Part shown: piece after piece, positions 33,529 to 42,505 of the stretch
How the letters are laid out: each line of letters starts with the position of its first letter
Position numbering within the stretch: the first letter of the stretch is position 1
Source: Chryseobacterium daeguense DSM 19388
GTDB taxonomy: Bacteria > Bacteroidota > Bacteroidia > Flavobacteriales > Weeksellaceae
DNA: 64,000 nt
Assembly: GCF_000430825.1 (NCBI RefSeq)
Contig: NZ_AUMT01000005.1
Coordinates: 1 to 64,000, forward strand
Direction of reading: 5' to 3'
Position numbers and translations under genes: made by a program
The notes under the pieces: generated by a model
Told to the model about the DNA's origin: nothing
The model's database searches: none
Seen by the model: the letters and a program-made list of their open reading frames with translations, nothing else

Positions 33529-34155
33529 ATGTTGAAAATTAAATGTATTACAACCCTCATCACCCTATTGTTTCTGGGAAATTTACACGCTCAGGAACAG
33601 CAAAAAAATGATACCGGCGTCTATTTAAAAGCAAATGCCCTGCTTGCTCCGATTGGTATTGTTAATCTGGGCCTAGAACATCAGCTAAGCAAAAAATATA
33701 CTTTGCAGGGGGACGTTTTTGTGTCTCCGTGGAAATCATTTGCCGGCCACGAATTCCAGTACTATTCTGTTTCTCTGGAAGGAAGGTACTACTTTGATGA
33801 AGCTTTTAAGCATTGGTATGTAGGAGCGAATATTTCAGCAGCAGCTTTTAAGCTTCAAAAATGGAATTACTGGAATGGCGGAACTTTTACCAATGACCGT
33901 GGAGAATCTTTTGACTATCCTAATGTATATCAAAAAGGATACTCTATTATATTTGGAGTTACAGCCGGTTATCAGTTTCAATTGTCGGATCGATGGAATA
34001 TGGATATTTACGCAACAGTAGGGACTTCACAGGACTTTTATAAAGGCTATGAAAGAGGTACAGGAAGGAGATATGATGACGCAAAAGGCTTTAACAGAAG
34101 TGGTGAAATCCTTCCATACAGAGGCGGTATCATGCTTTCTTATAAATTAAAATAA
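33529..34155 (+). CDS. Outer-membrane beta-barrel protein, DUF3575-like
   Basis: 208 residues: signal peptide (1-21, ending LHAQ), then a beta-barrel-like sequence with alternating aromatic pairs (YTLQGDVFVSPWKSF, about 57-71; YYSVSLEGRYYFD, about 78-90) ending in GIMLSYKLK, the usual C-terminal strand. It matches DUF3575 proteins of Bacteroidota. It is probably in the same operon as the thioredoxin-fold gene and the 68-residue gene. Confidence 0.7.
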   Translation: MLKIKCITTLITLLFLGNLHAQEQQKNDTGVYLKANALLAPIGIVNLGLEHQLSKKYTLQGDVFVSPWKSFAGHEFQYYSVSLEGRYYFDEAFKHWYVGANISAAAFKLQKWNYWNGGTFTNDRGESFDYPNVYQKGYSIIFGVTAGYQFQLSDRWNMDIYATVGTSQDFYKGYERGTGRRYDDAKGFNRSGEILPYRGGIMLSYKLK

Positions 34156-34159
34156 ACTA

Positions 34160-34366
34160 ATGAAAATATTCGGAAAGAATCATCTTATTATTTCGGCAGT
34201 CACCTTTGTCATTTTGTTTTTAATGAATTACATTGGCAGCAATGAGGCCGATAAACTGGAAAGAGCTTTAATGACGGCCGGTGCCGGAGTTATCGGCTTA
34301 TCAATCGGACTTTTTATTTTGAATAAGGGAAAGAATGATAAAACTCCCCCACAGAATTTTGACTGA
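34160..34366 (+). CDS. Small two-helix membrane protein
   Basis: 68 residues: two hydrophobic helices (about 7-24 and 39-56) joined by a polar loop with ANEADKLERALM-like residues; a basic polar tail (KGKNDKTPPQNFD). The start is 4 nt after the upstream stop. No family is recognised. It may help anchor the products of the same operon. Confidence 0.55.
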   Translation: MKIFGKNHLIISAVTFVILFLMNYIGSNEADKLERALMTAGAGVIGLSIGLFILNKGKNDKTPPQNFD

Positions 34367-34372
34367 AAGGTC

Positions 34373-34447
34373 AATGGTTAATAGTCAGTTTGGCTGCACC
34401 AGTCAATTAATAATTCACAAGCGTAAGCAAATTGACTATTAACCATT
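34373..34447. repeat. 75-bp element with 15-bp perfect inverted repeats
   Basis: AATGGTTAATAGTCA (34373-34387) and TGACTATTAACCATT (34433-34447) are exact inverted copies separated by 45 nt. The element fills the gap between two convergent genes. The words GTGAATGGTGAAT and TTAACCATTCAC at the gap near 57345-57365 and here are related in style. Possible bidirectional stop or small mobile element. Confidence 0.7.
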
Positions 34448-34454
34448 CACATTT

Positions 34455-35651
34455 TCAGTTTTCGTACATAATATATTTTGATCTGATCTTTTCAAATTTT
34501 TCTAAATCCGGCTTCCATGAAGCTTTTATTTCAGAGATTGATTTCCCCGCAATAATCTGCTTTCTCAGCTCATCAGTTCCTGCGAGCGTATCAAACCATA
34601 GATTTTTTAAGAAAAAGTCCAGCTGTGGATTTTTATAATTTTTATATGCTTTAATAACCCACTCCAGATTTAATTCTCTTAAATCTTTTGAGTAACCGGA
34701 AAGATTTTCTCCATAACATAATTTTCCGTTTAAAAAAGGATCCTTTGCTCCAAAATTAGGCTTGGGTGTAAACTGGTAAGGAAGATTTTTCGTCCAGGGT
34801 GAGCCGTAAATCTGGAAAGGCAGATCTGTTCCCCTTCCTACAGAAACCTGCGTTCCTTCAAAGAAACATAAGCTTGGATATAAATTAATGGATTTATCGT
34901 TGGGTAGGTTCGGTGAAGGCTTATCCAAAATTGTATAACGCATTTTTTTATGATAATTTTTCATTGGTATCATGGTATATTTAGCCTGAACCCCGTTTTT
35001 CAGCCACTTTTCTCCGTTCACCATTTTCCCGTATTCACCTATCGTAAGTCCGTAAACCACCGGAACTTCATGCATCCCTACAAAGCTTGCCCATTTTTTC
35101 TTTAAAACCGGGCCATCTGTATATCCATCGTGAGGATTCGGGCGGTCCAGAAGCATTATTTCAACATTATTTTCAGCTCCTGCTTCCATTAAATACGCTA
35201 AAGTGGAGATATAAGTATAAAACCTCACTCCAACATCCTGAATATCAAAAAGAACAATATCAATTCCTTTTAATTGTTCTGGTTTTGGCTTTTTATTATT
35301 TCCATAAAGAGAAACTATTGGGATTCCGGTTTTCACATCTACCCCGTTTTTCACTTTTTCCCCGGCGTCTGCATCTCCCCGGAAACCATGCTCCGGCGCA
35401 AAAATGGATTTAATTTTAATACCGTTTTTTACTAAAAAGTCTACAACATGGGTTTTGTCGCTCATCAGACCTGTTTGATTCGTTACCACACCTATTGTTT
35501 TTCCTTTTAATAAAGGTAAATACAGCTCAGGCTGATCTGCCCCGGTTTTGAAATCGGGTTTATCTTGAGTCTGAGAATAATATTGGGTGAATACTCCCAA
35601 AAAAATTAGGCAAATAAGAACTAAATTTTTAATTTTGAAATCTAAATTCAT
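34455..35651 (-). CDS. NamZ-like exo-beta-N-acetylmuramidase (DUF1343)
   Basis: 398 residues from the ATG at 35651, which places a signal peptide at 1-26; the longest frame adds 71 codons antisense to the neighbouring permease and is rejected. Family features are KTIGVVTNQTGLM (about 46-58), the motif APEHGFRGDADAG (about 82-94), LFDIQDVGVRFYTYIST (about 131-147) and a C-terminal domain. NamZ from Bacillus and Bacteroidota removes terminal N-acetylmuramic acid from muropeptides, so a role in cell-wall recycling is likely. Activity here is inferred from family. Confidence 0.88.
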   Translation of the reverse strand: MNLDFKIKNLVLICLIFLGVFTQYYSQTQDKPDFKTGADQPELYLPLLKGKTIGVVTNQTGLMSDKTHVVDFLVKNGIKIKSIFAPEHGFRGDADAGEKVKNGVDVKTGIPIVSLYGNNKKPKPEQLKGIDIVLFDIQDVGVRFYTYISTLAYLMEAGAENNVEIMLLDRPNPHDGYTDGPVLKKKWASFVGMHEVPVVYGLTIGEYGKMVNGEKWLKNGVQAKYTMIPMKNYHKKMRYTILDKPSPNLPNDKSINLYPSLCFFEGTQVSVGRGTDLPFQIYGSPWTKNLPYQFTPKPNFGAKDPFLNGKLCYGENLSGYSKDLRELNLEWVIKAYKNYKNPQLDFFLKNLWFDTLAGTDELRKQIIAGKSISEIKASWKPDLEKFEKIRSKYIMYEN

Positions 35652-35655
35652 AGGT

Positions 35656-36885
35656 TTGAAATTTCCTTTATATTTCTCTAGAAAAATAGCGTTTTCCAAA
35701 GATAACAAAAATAACCTTTCGAGGGTTATCATCTTCATCGGCCGGCTTTCCGTGGCGTTGGGAATTATTGTTTCTTTAATTACCGTTTCCACGGGATTCG
35801 GGTCCAAAAAAGCTATTAAAGAAAGGCTGGGAGATTTCAGCGGCCATATTACGGTAAAATCCACAAGGTCAAATTCTTCTTACAACACTTCGGTTCTTGA
35901 TAATCAGGGGCTCAACATTCAGAAAATAAAAGAAATTGCGGATGTGAATACTGTGCAGAAATATGCTATGATCACAGGAATCATGCGGAATCAGCACAAC
36001 TTTGCAGGGATTATATTCAAGGGTGTCGGGAAAGATTTTGACAGCCTGCGCTTTAAAAAATTCCTGATTTCCGGAACAACTCCAAAGATTACGGAAACTG
36101 GCTACAACAACGGTGTCACTATTTCTCAGAAAATTGCAAAAGACCTTCATTTAAAGGTAAAAGACAGCATTGTTACGGTTTTCTCGAAAACAGATCAACA
36201 GCCTATCTACAGGAAGTTTGAAGTGGTGGGAATTTACAGAACTGACATAAAGATGATTGATGAGCAGTTCGTGATCGGTGATATCAACCATGTGAGAAAG
36301 ATTCAGGATATGAAGCCTGACGAAATAGGAGGAATTGATATTTTCCTGAAAAATGTAAACGACATCGACAAAGATTTCCCTGAAATTGAAAAACTGATAG
36401 GCTATAAAAACTATGCAGAAAAAGCGACTGAAAAATATCCCCAGATAACCGACTGGATCAGCATTTTTGACACTAATATTGCATTGATCATTATCATCAT
36501 GCTGATTGTTGTGGTCATTAATATTATCATGGTTCTTTTAATTTTAATAATTGAAAGAACAAATTCCATCGGTTTACTTAAAACTTTGGGAGCGAGCAAT
36601 TCCCAGATCAGGGCTACTTTCATTAATTATACGTTGATTATTATGATTCCGGGGCTTTTATACGGAAATGCAATTGGTCTTGGATTAATCTTGATTCAGA
36701 AGTTTTTTGGAATTATTAAATTAAATCCTGAAAATTATTACGTAAGCACAGTTCCTGTAGACCTTAACCCGATTGCTATTATTTCTATTTCTGTGGGAAT
36801 TCTGATTATTTCCGGCCTGGCGCTGATTATTCCGAGTTATCTGATCAGTAAAATTTCTCCGGTGAAGGCGATTAAGTATAATTAA
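35656..36885 (+). CDS. ABC-transporter permease, FtsX/LolC-E type
   Basis: 409 residues from a TTG at 35656. The longer frame begins at 35587 but its first 23 codons lie inside the NamZ gene. A first membrane helix (about 27-46: IGRLSVALGIIVSLITVST), a periplasmic domain (about 50-265) and three C-terminal helices (about 275-300, 330-355, 370-395) give the MacB/FtsX/LolE topology. LolC/E proteins release lipoproteins to the outer membrane. No cognate ATPase is in the window. Only 4 nt separate this start from that of NamZ, on the opposite strand. Confidence 0.8.
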   Translation: MKFPLYFSRKIAFSKDNKNNLSRVIIFIGRLSVALGIIVSLITVSTGFGSKKAIKERLGDFSGHITVKSTRSNSSYNTSVLDNQGLNIQKIKEIADVNTVQKYAMITGIMRNQHNFAGIIFKGVGKDFDSLRFKKFLISGTTPKITETGYNNGVTISQKIAKDLHLKVKDSIVTVFSKTDQQPIYRKFEVVGIYRTDIKMIDEQFVIGDINHVRKIQDMKPDEIGGIDIFLKNVNDIDKDFPEIEKLIGYKNYAEKATEKYPQITDWISIFDTNIALIIIIMLIVVVINIIMVLLILIIERTNSIGLLKTLGASNSQIRATFINYTLIIMIPGLLYGNAIGLGLILIQKFFGIIKLNPENYYVSTVPVDLNPIAIISISVGILIISGLALIIPSYLISKISPVKAIKYN

Positions 36886-37098
36886 ACAATATTGTTAAAA
36901 CGTTAAGCTTTAATTTATATTACCAGAATTATAGTTCTTTTTCCTAAAAATACCCTTATACTCAAAAAATATATCTAAAAATATACTGTGAGTTATTACA
37001 CTAGATATTAAATTACACTTTTATCAAGTTACTAATTATAAAATAGTTATTTATATTATTTAAGAATCATAAATTATCATAAAAAAATAATTCACATT

Positions 37099-37127
37099 TT
37101 GTTAAATCAAAATTATTTGTAATTTTG
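37099..37127 (+). promoter_or_regulatory. Promoter of the DUF535 gene
   Basis: TTG (37099-37101), 18-nt spacer, TAATTTTG (37120-37127), exact TAnnTTTG; the ATG follows 25 nt later. The AT-rich stretch before it (36886-37098) has no visible gene. Confidence 0.7.
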
Positions 37128-37152
37128 TTGCTAAACACAAAAAAATATACAA

Positions 37153-38076
37153 ATGATAAGAGTTAGCATTAAAGCTTGGAATTATGCCAGGGTAGCTTTC
37201 AGTGATGAAAAACCGAATTATATGCGCAAACAGCAGTACAAAAGCTTTGCACTGGCTTCGCTACACCACATTCCGTCTAAAAGATGGTTCAAAATCCTGG
37301 ATACCGATAATTTTACGGAAATTCTCCACCATAGACCCAGGCTGTATCTGAAACCATTTAAAACTTATCTTTCCACCGACTACTCTATTACAAAAAAAAT
37401 AAAAATTATTTGTGATACCTATCGGTTTATTTATCAAAATAATATTCAAAAAATAATCTATAAAGAAAGTGAAAATTTTAGTAACCTGCCTTTGAAAAAC
37501 AATTTCCCGGGTCACGTAAGCATAGGCTATGACGACCGGTACAGGAAGGAAGGCGAGCTGGTAATTTCCCTTTTTATAGATCACCTGCACGGAGTGATTA
37601 GTTCTGTGGCATTTTCTTTTGAATTTAATGAATCCTCAGGGTGGATTTGCAAAATAGGATGCTTGCAAGGCCGCCCAGTTAGGGATGGGCAATATGTAAC
37701 CAAAGAAGCACAAAAGCTGATGAGCGGGATCCGTCCAAAAGCTTTTCTCATCGAGATTCTTCAGGAGTTTTGTAAAATCCTTGAAGTAAAGCATATCCAC
37801 GCGATTGGCGGTAGGTATCAGGCCCAAAAAAAGAAACATTTCGTTCATATTCCGTCGCTGCATTCCATCCATTTTTCATACGATGATTTCTGGAAGGAGA
37901 TTGGTGGAAAAGAAATTGGAGAAAATTGGTACGCCCTTCCTCTAGAAACGCAGAAAAGAGATATTTCAGAAATAAAATCTGAAAAAAGAGCCTATTATAA
38001 AAGAAGATATGAGCTGATGGATAAAGTAAAAGCAGATTTATTTAATTTTTTAAAAGATCCGACAGGAAAAAATTAA
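37153..38076 (+). CDS. DUF535 / VirK-YbjX family protein
   Basis: 307 residues without membrane segments. Typical family pieces are FPGHVSIGYDDRYRKEGEL (about 117-135), KIGCLQGRP (about 171-179) and an N-terminal YKSFALASLHHIPSKRW (about 29-45). VirK of Shigella and Salmonella is linked to virulence and to surface protein display, and YbjX is a relative; the molecular role is not settled. It ends overlapping the next, convergent gene by 4 bp. Confidence 0.85.
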   Translation: MIRVSIKAWNYARVAFSDEKPNYMRKQQYKSFALASLHHIPSKRWFKILDTDNFTEILHHRPRLYLKPFKTYLSTDYSITKKIKIICDTYRFIYQNNIQKIIYKESENFSNLPLKNNFPGHVSIGYDDRYRKEGELVISLFIDHLHGVISSVAFSFEFNESSGWICKIGCLQGRPVRDGQYVTKEAQKLMSGIRPKAFLIEILQEFCKILEVKHIHAIGGRYQAQKKKHFVHIPSLHSIHFSYDDFWKEIGGKEIGENWYALPLETQKRDISEIKSEKRAYYKRRYELMDKVKADLFNFLKDPTGKN

Positions 38077-39251
38077 TTTAAACTATATTTTTTCTCAAAA
38101 TCGTTAACTAAAAGTTCATAAATCACCCTAAGCCATACAACAATACAGGGCACTGCCTTTAAAGAATATTTTCTGATGTAATTTTCCCTAATTAATTTCG
38201 GGAAGAGATCTGATGTGGAAAAACATGTGAAAATAATGACAAAAACCAGCAGTCCTGTTATGAAAGGAGTCTTTTCTTTCTGAAGAAAAAACCAGATAAG
38301 CACTCCGGCAACTGCAATAACATAAGTAGGCGACTCTGAGCCGGAACTAAATAACACCAAAAATAAAAGTGTAGAAGCTAAAATCATCAACTGAAAGGCC
38401 AGATGCTGATACTGTTTTATCCTGATATATGGCAATGCAAATACTGGAACTCCAAAAGCAAGGAAAGACAGATTTGAAATTGACAGATCTCCCGTAATCC
38501 TTCTGACAACTCCCATGAGGGAGATATCCTGCATGATGCCTACCGATTGGTTGTGGGCATTCTTCTCAATAAGGGAATTCATCCAGTCTGAATAGCTCTG
38601 AAATACATACCCTGATGATGAATACGCCATTGGAATCACAAAAAATAAAATCCCAATAATGAATCCTGATATAATAAATTTAAACTTATTTTTAATGAAG
38701 AAAAACTGGCTAAGGCCTACAATCCCATAGATTTTTACAAAAGTCCCTATTAAAATAGTAGCAGCAGATTTTACTTCTTTTTTTTCATAAATATACATTG
38801 CAGAAAGCATCAAAAGCCCTGTTAATGCAATATTAAACTGATAGTACAAAGACGCTGTAATAAATTCCTGCAGGCAGAGGAGACCAAAAAAAGCCTTCTT
38901 TTTCTCGGAAAAAGGAATTTTATAAATTCCGTAAAGAAAAACGGCTGTATTTGCAATATTCCAGAGTACCATGCCCAGCCAATCCGGCATCATGGCAAAT
39001 GGGGCGATTAGTGCACTAAATAAAACACCATAGTGATTGCTGTCAAAAAACAGCTCAGGATATTGCAGAAAAATATTCTTTTCTTCTCTGGTATGCACAA
39101 AAACATACTTAAAAAGAAGATAATTATTATAAGACTGTGGGCCACGGATAAAATTGCTTACCGCCGTTACAATTGATACTATAAAATAAACAGCAAAAAT
39201 AATTTTGTAATTGCTGATGAGATCTAAAAAGATTTGTCTTGTTTTTTCCAT
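38073..39251 (-). CDS. GT87/DUF2029-like integral membrane protein
   Basis: 392 residues with about 10 membrane helices. The first loop contains RGPQSYNNYLLFKYVF (about 32-47), like the acceptor-binding loop of GT87 mannosyl-transferase-like proteins, and HYGVLFSALIAPFAMM follows. GT87 enzymes use polyprenyl-phosphate sugars; the sugar here is unknown. The gene stops 4 bases inside the end of the DUF535 gene. Confidence 0.7.
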   Translation of the reverse strand: MEKTRQIFLDLISNYKIIFAVYFIVSIVTAVSNFIRGPQSYNNYLLFKYVFVHTREEKNIFLQYPELFFDSNHYGVLFSALIAPFAMMPDWLGMVLWNIANTAVFLYGIYKIPFSEKKKAFFGLLCLQEFITASLYYQFNIALTGLLMLSAMYIYEKKEVKSAATILIGTFVKIYGIVGLSQFFFIKNKFKFIISGFIIGILFFVIPMAYSSSGYVFQSYSDWMNSLIEKNAHNQSVGIMQDISLMGVVRRITGDLSISNLSFLAFGVPVFALPYIRIKQYQHLAFQLMILASTLLFLVLFSSGSESPTYVIAVAGVLIWFFLQKEKTPFITGLLVFVIIFTCFSTSDLFPKLIRENYIRKYSLKAVPCIVVWLRVIYELLVNDFEKKYSLN

Positions 39252-39463
39252 TTAATCTGTGTTTAAAAAATAAATGTTTATCCGGACACAACAAACCTTG
39301 ATGTTCCGATGCATTCCACTGTCGCCCAAAGGTAAAAAAGTTGATAATCAATCCCAAGAAAAAATATTAAAATAATCGGCCTGTCTTAATTATAGAAAAA
39401 TTTAAAAATTCCTTTAATTATCAAGCATTTATCTCAAGCATGAATAATCTAAATATAAAGCCT

Positions 39464-39471
39464 TATCTTTG
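39464..39471 (+). promoter_or_regulatory. -7 box of the cysteine synthase gene
   Basis: TATCTTTG is an exact TAnnTTTG, 20 nt before the ATG at 39492. No TTG is found 17-23 nt upstream, so the -33 element is weak or different. Confidence 0.5.
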
Positions 39472-39491
39472 CAGTGCTTTAAAAAACATTT

Positions 39492-40475
39492 ATGAAATAC
39501 GCAAAAAACATCCTTGAAACCATCGGGAATACACCTTTAGTAAAGCTTAATAAAGTTTTAGGTGAAGATTTTCCTGCGTTGGTTCTGGCAAAGGTTGAAA
39601 CTTTCAATCCGGGGAATTCCGTAAAAGACAGAATGGCCCTGAAAATGATTGAAGACGCTGAAAAAGATGGAAGATTAAAACCCGGAGGTACCATTATTGA
39701 AGGAACTTCAGGAAATACGGGAATGGGACTTGCTCTTGCAGCAATCATCAAAGGTTACAAATGTATTTTCGTAACCAACTCAAAACAGTCAAAAGAGAAA
39801 TGTGATATTCTTCGTGCTGTGGGAGCAGAAGTAATTGTTTGCCCTACAGATGTAAAGCCTACTGATCCGCGTTCTTATTATTCGGTTTCAAAAAGGCTGG
39901 CTAAAGAAACGGAAAACGGATGGTATGTGAATCAATACGATAATTTATCAAACCGTGCCGCTCATTATGAATCTACAGCTCCGGAAATCTGGGAACAGAC
40001 GGAAGGCCAGCTGACTCATTTTGTGGTGGGAGCCGGAACCGGAGGTACCATTACGGGCTGTGGAAAATTCTTCAAAGAAAAAAATCCGAATATTAAAGTA
40101 ATAGGCGTTGATACATACGGTTCTATCTTAAAAGAAATTCATGAAACGGGAGAAATCCACCTGGAAAATGCTTATACCTATATTACAGAAGGCATCGGAG
40201 AAGATATTCTTCCTGAAAACTATGATATGTCCGTGATTGATCATTTCGAAAAAGTGACGGATAAGGACGGGGCAATCTATGCAAGAAAGCTGGCAAAAGA
40301 AGAAGGTATTTTCTGCGGATATTCCGCGGGAAGCGCGATTGCTTCATTGGTTCAGATGAAGGATCAGTTTACGAAAGATGATGTGATTGTTGTTCTTTTC
40401 CATGACCACGGTTCAAGATACGTCGGAAAAGTGTACAATGATGAGTGGATGAAAGAAATGGGCTGGCTGGACTAG
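39492..40475 (+). CDS. PLP-dependent cysteine synthase family protein
   Basis: 327 residues. The PLP lysine is K45 in NPGNSVKDRMA, GTSGNTGMG (71-79) binds the phosphate loop and GAGTGGTITG (about 176-185) is the glycine loop. The C-terminal EGIGEDILPENYD (about 230-242) resembles cystathionine-beta-synthase/O-acetylserine sulfhydrylase-like sequences. Either CysM/CysK or CBS-like activity is possible; the substrate is not fixed by sequence alone. Confidence 0.88.
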   Translation: MKYAKNILETIGNTPLVKLNKVLGEDFPALVLAKVETFNPGNSVKDRMALKMIEDAEKDGRLKPGGTIIEGTSGNTGMGLALAAIIKGYKCIFVTNSKQSKEKCDILRAVGAEVIVCPTDVKPTDPRSYYSVSKRLAKETENGWYVNQYDNLSNRAAHYESTAPEIWEQTEGQLTHFVVGAGTGGTITGCGKFFKEKNPNIKVIGVDTYGSILKEIHETGEIHLENAYTYITEGIGEDILPENYDMSVIDHFEKVTDKDGAIYARKLAKEEGIFCGYSAGSAIASLVQMKDQFTKDDVIVVLFHDHGSRYVGKVYNDEWMKEMGWLD

Positions 40476-40522
40476 GCTAAATTGCAAAAAGGCAGATTTG
40501 CCGATTGCATTTTATATAAATA

Positions 40523-40553
40523 AAAACTCAGAGCAGATACTCTGAGTTTTTTT
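40523..40553 (+). terminator. Terminator after cysteine synthase
   Basis: AAAACTCAGAG (40523-40533) and CTCTGAGTTTT (40540-40550), perfect 11-bp stem with a 6-nt loop followed by T-rich sequence. It also serves the convergent gene at 40557. Confidence 0.88.
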
Positions 40554-40556
40554 ATG

Positions 40557-41081
40557 CTATTCTTTAATATTTTTAGTTAAAGTTTGTTTTAACAAGCTGT
40601 AATCCTGAGTGCTCATTGATTTTTTAGGAAACATATAGCTGTACTTTCCTTCAAGGGCAATATAATCTCCATTACTGTCGAAATATTCAAAATCCTTCCA
40701 TTCGCTGGTTTCTTTTTCACCATCAATATTTACGGTAAAAAAATTCTGATCAAGTGTAATTTCATAAATTTTGCAGTTTTCAAGTTTTATTAAATATCCG
40801 TTTACCTGCTTTTTCCACCTGGAAACCTTATTAATACTCACTGAAAGGAAAACCGCGCAAAGCAAAAACAGAAAACTTACGAAATATAAAATACCGAATT
40901 TCTCTTTGGTAAAATCATCTTTAAAAAAGAATAAAATCAGCAAAATTAGGCCCACAACAATAGTGGTAATTGTTTTCCCCCGGGTTGAAGATGAAAAAAA
41001 CAAGCTTCCCTGATTTCCGCTAAAATATATTTCCTCGAAATCCTGTCTCTTAGGCTTTAAAACAATAACCTTTTCATTCAT
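40557..41081 (-). CDS. Two-helix membrane protein, YcxB-like domain
   Basis: 174 residues: two adjacent hydrophobic helices (about 36-52 and 64-80), then a C-terminal beta domain with SEWKDFEYFDSNGDYIALEG (about 126-145) and YMFPKKSMSTQDYSLLKQTL (about 149-168), a pattern I associate with YcxB-like proteins. Function is unknown. The start at 41081 is preceded by the CCTTAA repeat tract. Confidence 0.6.
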   Translation of the reverse strand: MNEKVIVLKPKRQDFEEIYFSGNQGSLFFSSSTRGKTITTIVVGLILLILFFFKDDFTKEKFGILYFVSFLFLLCAVFLSVSINKVSRWKKQVNGYLIKLENCKIYEITLDQNFFTVNIDGEKETSEWKDFEYFDSNGDYIALEGKYSYMFPKKSMSTQDYSLLKQTLTKNIKE

Positions 41082-41150
41082 AATTATTAATTTTCTTCAA
41101 GTCTGTAAAGATAGGATTTTCATTCCCGATCTAAATCATAATTTAATTTA

Positions 41151-41186
41151 AAACCTTAAACCTTAACCTTAACCTTAACCTTAAAC
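41151..41186. repeat. CCTTAA hexamer tandem tract
   Basis: AAACCTTAAACCTTAACC and three further CCTTAA units follow each other to 41186, between the YcxB-like gene and cbpM. It is the hexamer cousin of the CTTTAAA tract at 11951. Confidence 0.7.
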
Positions 41187-41190
41187 AAAA

Positions 41191-41493
41191 CTAATGATCT
41201 TCAAACGTATCACTAATCGCCGAAAGCCTGCTCATCAGCTCACGGTTCTTTTGCTTTAAGTCTTCCATTTTTTTAAGCATTTCGTGGATAACTTCCAGCC
41301 CGGGAAGATTGATTTCCAGATCATAATGCCAGTTGGTAAACCTTTCAAAAGCCGGCAGATCCTCATACATCAGATACCGGATTTCATTTTCCGTCTGGAT
41401 ATTCAGCAAACCGGAATTCACCAGCTCATCAAAAAAAGTGATTTCAATATTGTATATTTTTACGAGCTCTTCTCGCGATATTCTTTCACTCAT
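41191..41493 (-). CDS. cbpM: CbpM-like modulator of the DnaJ homologue CbpA
   Basis: 100 residues: an N-terminal MerR-like helix-turn-helix-type segment (about 5-45: ISREELVKIYNIEITFFDEL, LVNSGLLN) and a C-terminal coiled helix (about 70-97). It matches the chaperone modulator CbpM, which binds CbpA J-domain. It follows cbpA with a 3-nt gap, so the pair is cotranscribed. Confidence 0.85.
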   Translation of the reverse strand: MSERISREELVKIYNIEITFFDELVNSGLLNIQTENEIRYLMYEDLPAFERFTNWHYDLEINLPGLEVIHEMLKKMEDLKQKNRELMSRLSAISDTFEDH

Positions 41494-41496
41494 GGC

Positions 41497-42411
41497 CTAG
41501 GAATTTTTAAGTTGTTCAAAAAGTTCTTTCTGCTTTTCCGTAAGATTTGTCGGTAATTTCACTTCGTATGTCACAAAAAGATCACCAAATTGTCCGTCTT
41601 TTTTATATACCGGAAAACCTTTTCCTTTCAATCTCACAGTCATCCCGTTCTGAGTTTCCGGCTTCACTTTCAGATTAACACTTCCACCCAAAGTATTGAC
41701 TTTCACATCTCCGCCTAAAACCGCTGTATACAGATCAATAGAAACTTTCGTTTTCAAATCATCCCCAATCCTTTCAAAATCAGGATCAGCTGCAATATTG
41801 AACGTGATGTAAAGATCACCGTTCGGCCCGCCGTTGAAACCCGGGCTGCCATGACCTTTCAGTTTAATCTGCTGGCCATCATAAACTCCCGCCGGAATGG
41901 TGATTCTTACTTTTTTACCATTAATTTCAAAGGTCTGCGGATGGGTAGTGGCTGCATCTTTTAAGCTTAAATTTAATTCAGCATGAATATCCTGTCCTTT
42001 AAACTTTCCGGAAGCACTTCCTCTTGAGCTTCTTCCAAAGCCTCCTCCTCCACCAAACATACTTTGGAAAAAATCAGAAAAATCTTCACCTTCCCCAAAA
42101 TCCGCACCGGAAAATCCGCCTCCGAAACCTTCGCCTTGATTTTGATATTGGCTTTGTTGTTGCCTTGCTTTTTCGTATTCTTCTCCATGCTTCCAGTGTT
42201 CACCGTATTTATCATATTTGGTGCGGTTTTCCGGATTGCTGAGAACTTCATTAGCTTCATTTAGTTCTTTGAATTTCATTTCCGCTTCCTTATCATCCGG
42301 ATTAAGATCAGGGTGAAGCTTTCTTGCTAATTTCCGATATGCTTTTTTGATATCTTCCTGCGTTGCGTTTTTATCTACGCCCAGAATTTTATAGTAATCT
42401 ATATAAGCCAT
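41497..42411 (-). CDS. cbpA: DnaJ-family co-chaperone, CbpA type
   Basis: 304 residues: J domain at 1-70 with the HPD motif at 33-35, a Gly/Phe-rich linker (about 80-130) and two C-terminal substrate-binding beta domains (about 135-300), no zinc-finger Cys repeats. This layout is CbpA/DnaJ type II. It stimulates DnaK and is regulated by CbpM. Confidence 0.92.
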   Translation of the reverse strand: MAYIDYYKILGVDKNATQEDIKKAYRKLARKLHPDLNPDDKEAEMKFKELNEANEVLSNPENRTKYDKYGEHWKHGEEYEKARQQQSQYQNQGEGFGGGFSGADFGEGEDFSDFFQSMFGGGGGFGRSSRGSASGKFKGQDIHAELNLSLKDAATTHPQTFEINGKKVRITIPAGVYDGQQIKLKGHGSPGFNGGPNGDLYITFNIAADPDFERIGDDLKTKVSIDLYTAVLGGDVKVNTLGGSVNLKVKPETQNGMTVRLKGKGFPVYKKDGQFGDLFVTYEVKLPTNLTEKQKELFEQLKNS

Positions 42412-42482
42412 AGAAACGATATTTACTCAAATTTAAGGATTTAATGAATAAAATTAATATAACACAATGTTAAAAATAAACC

Positions 42483-42490
42483 TATCTTTG
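42483..42490 (+). promoter_or_regulatory. -7 box before the symporter gene; decides the start
   Basis: TATCTTTG, an exact TAnnTTTG, lies 15 nt before the ATG at 42506. It overlaps the in-frame extension that begins at 42467, so the true start is the later ATG. Confidence 0.55.
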
Positions 42491-42505
42491 ATCAAAAAGC
42501 ACCGC

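Noticed and set aside
35652..35864. Longer N-terminus of the NamZ-like protein (71 extra codons)
   Set aside because: The extension is antisense to the permease gene and has no signal peptide, while the ATG at 35651 gives a normal one.
36886..37098. A gene in the AT-rich gap before the DUF535 gene
   Set aside because: No frame of useful length, no repeat and no RNA-like structure was seen; only the promoter at 37099 is supported.
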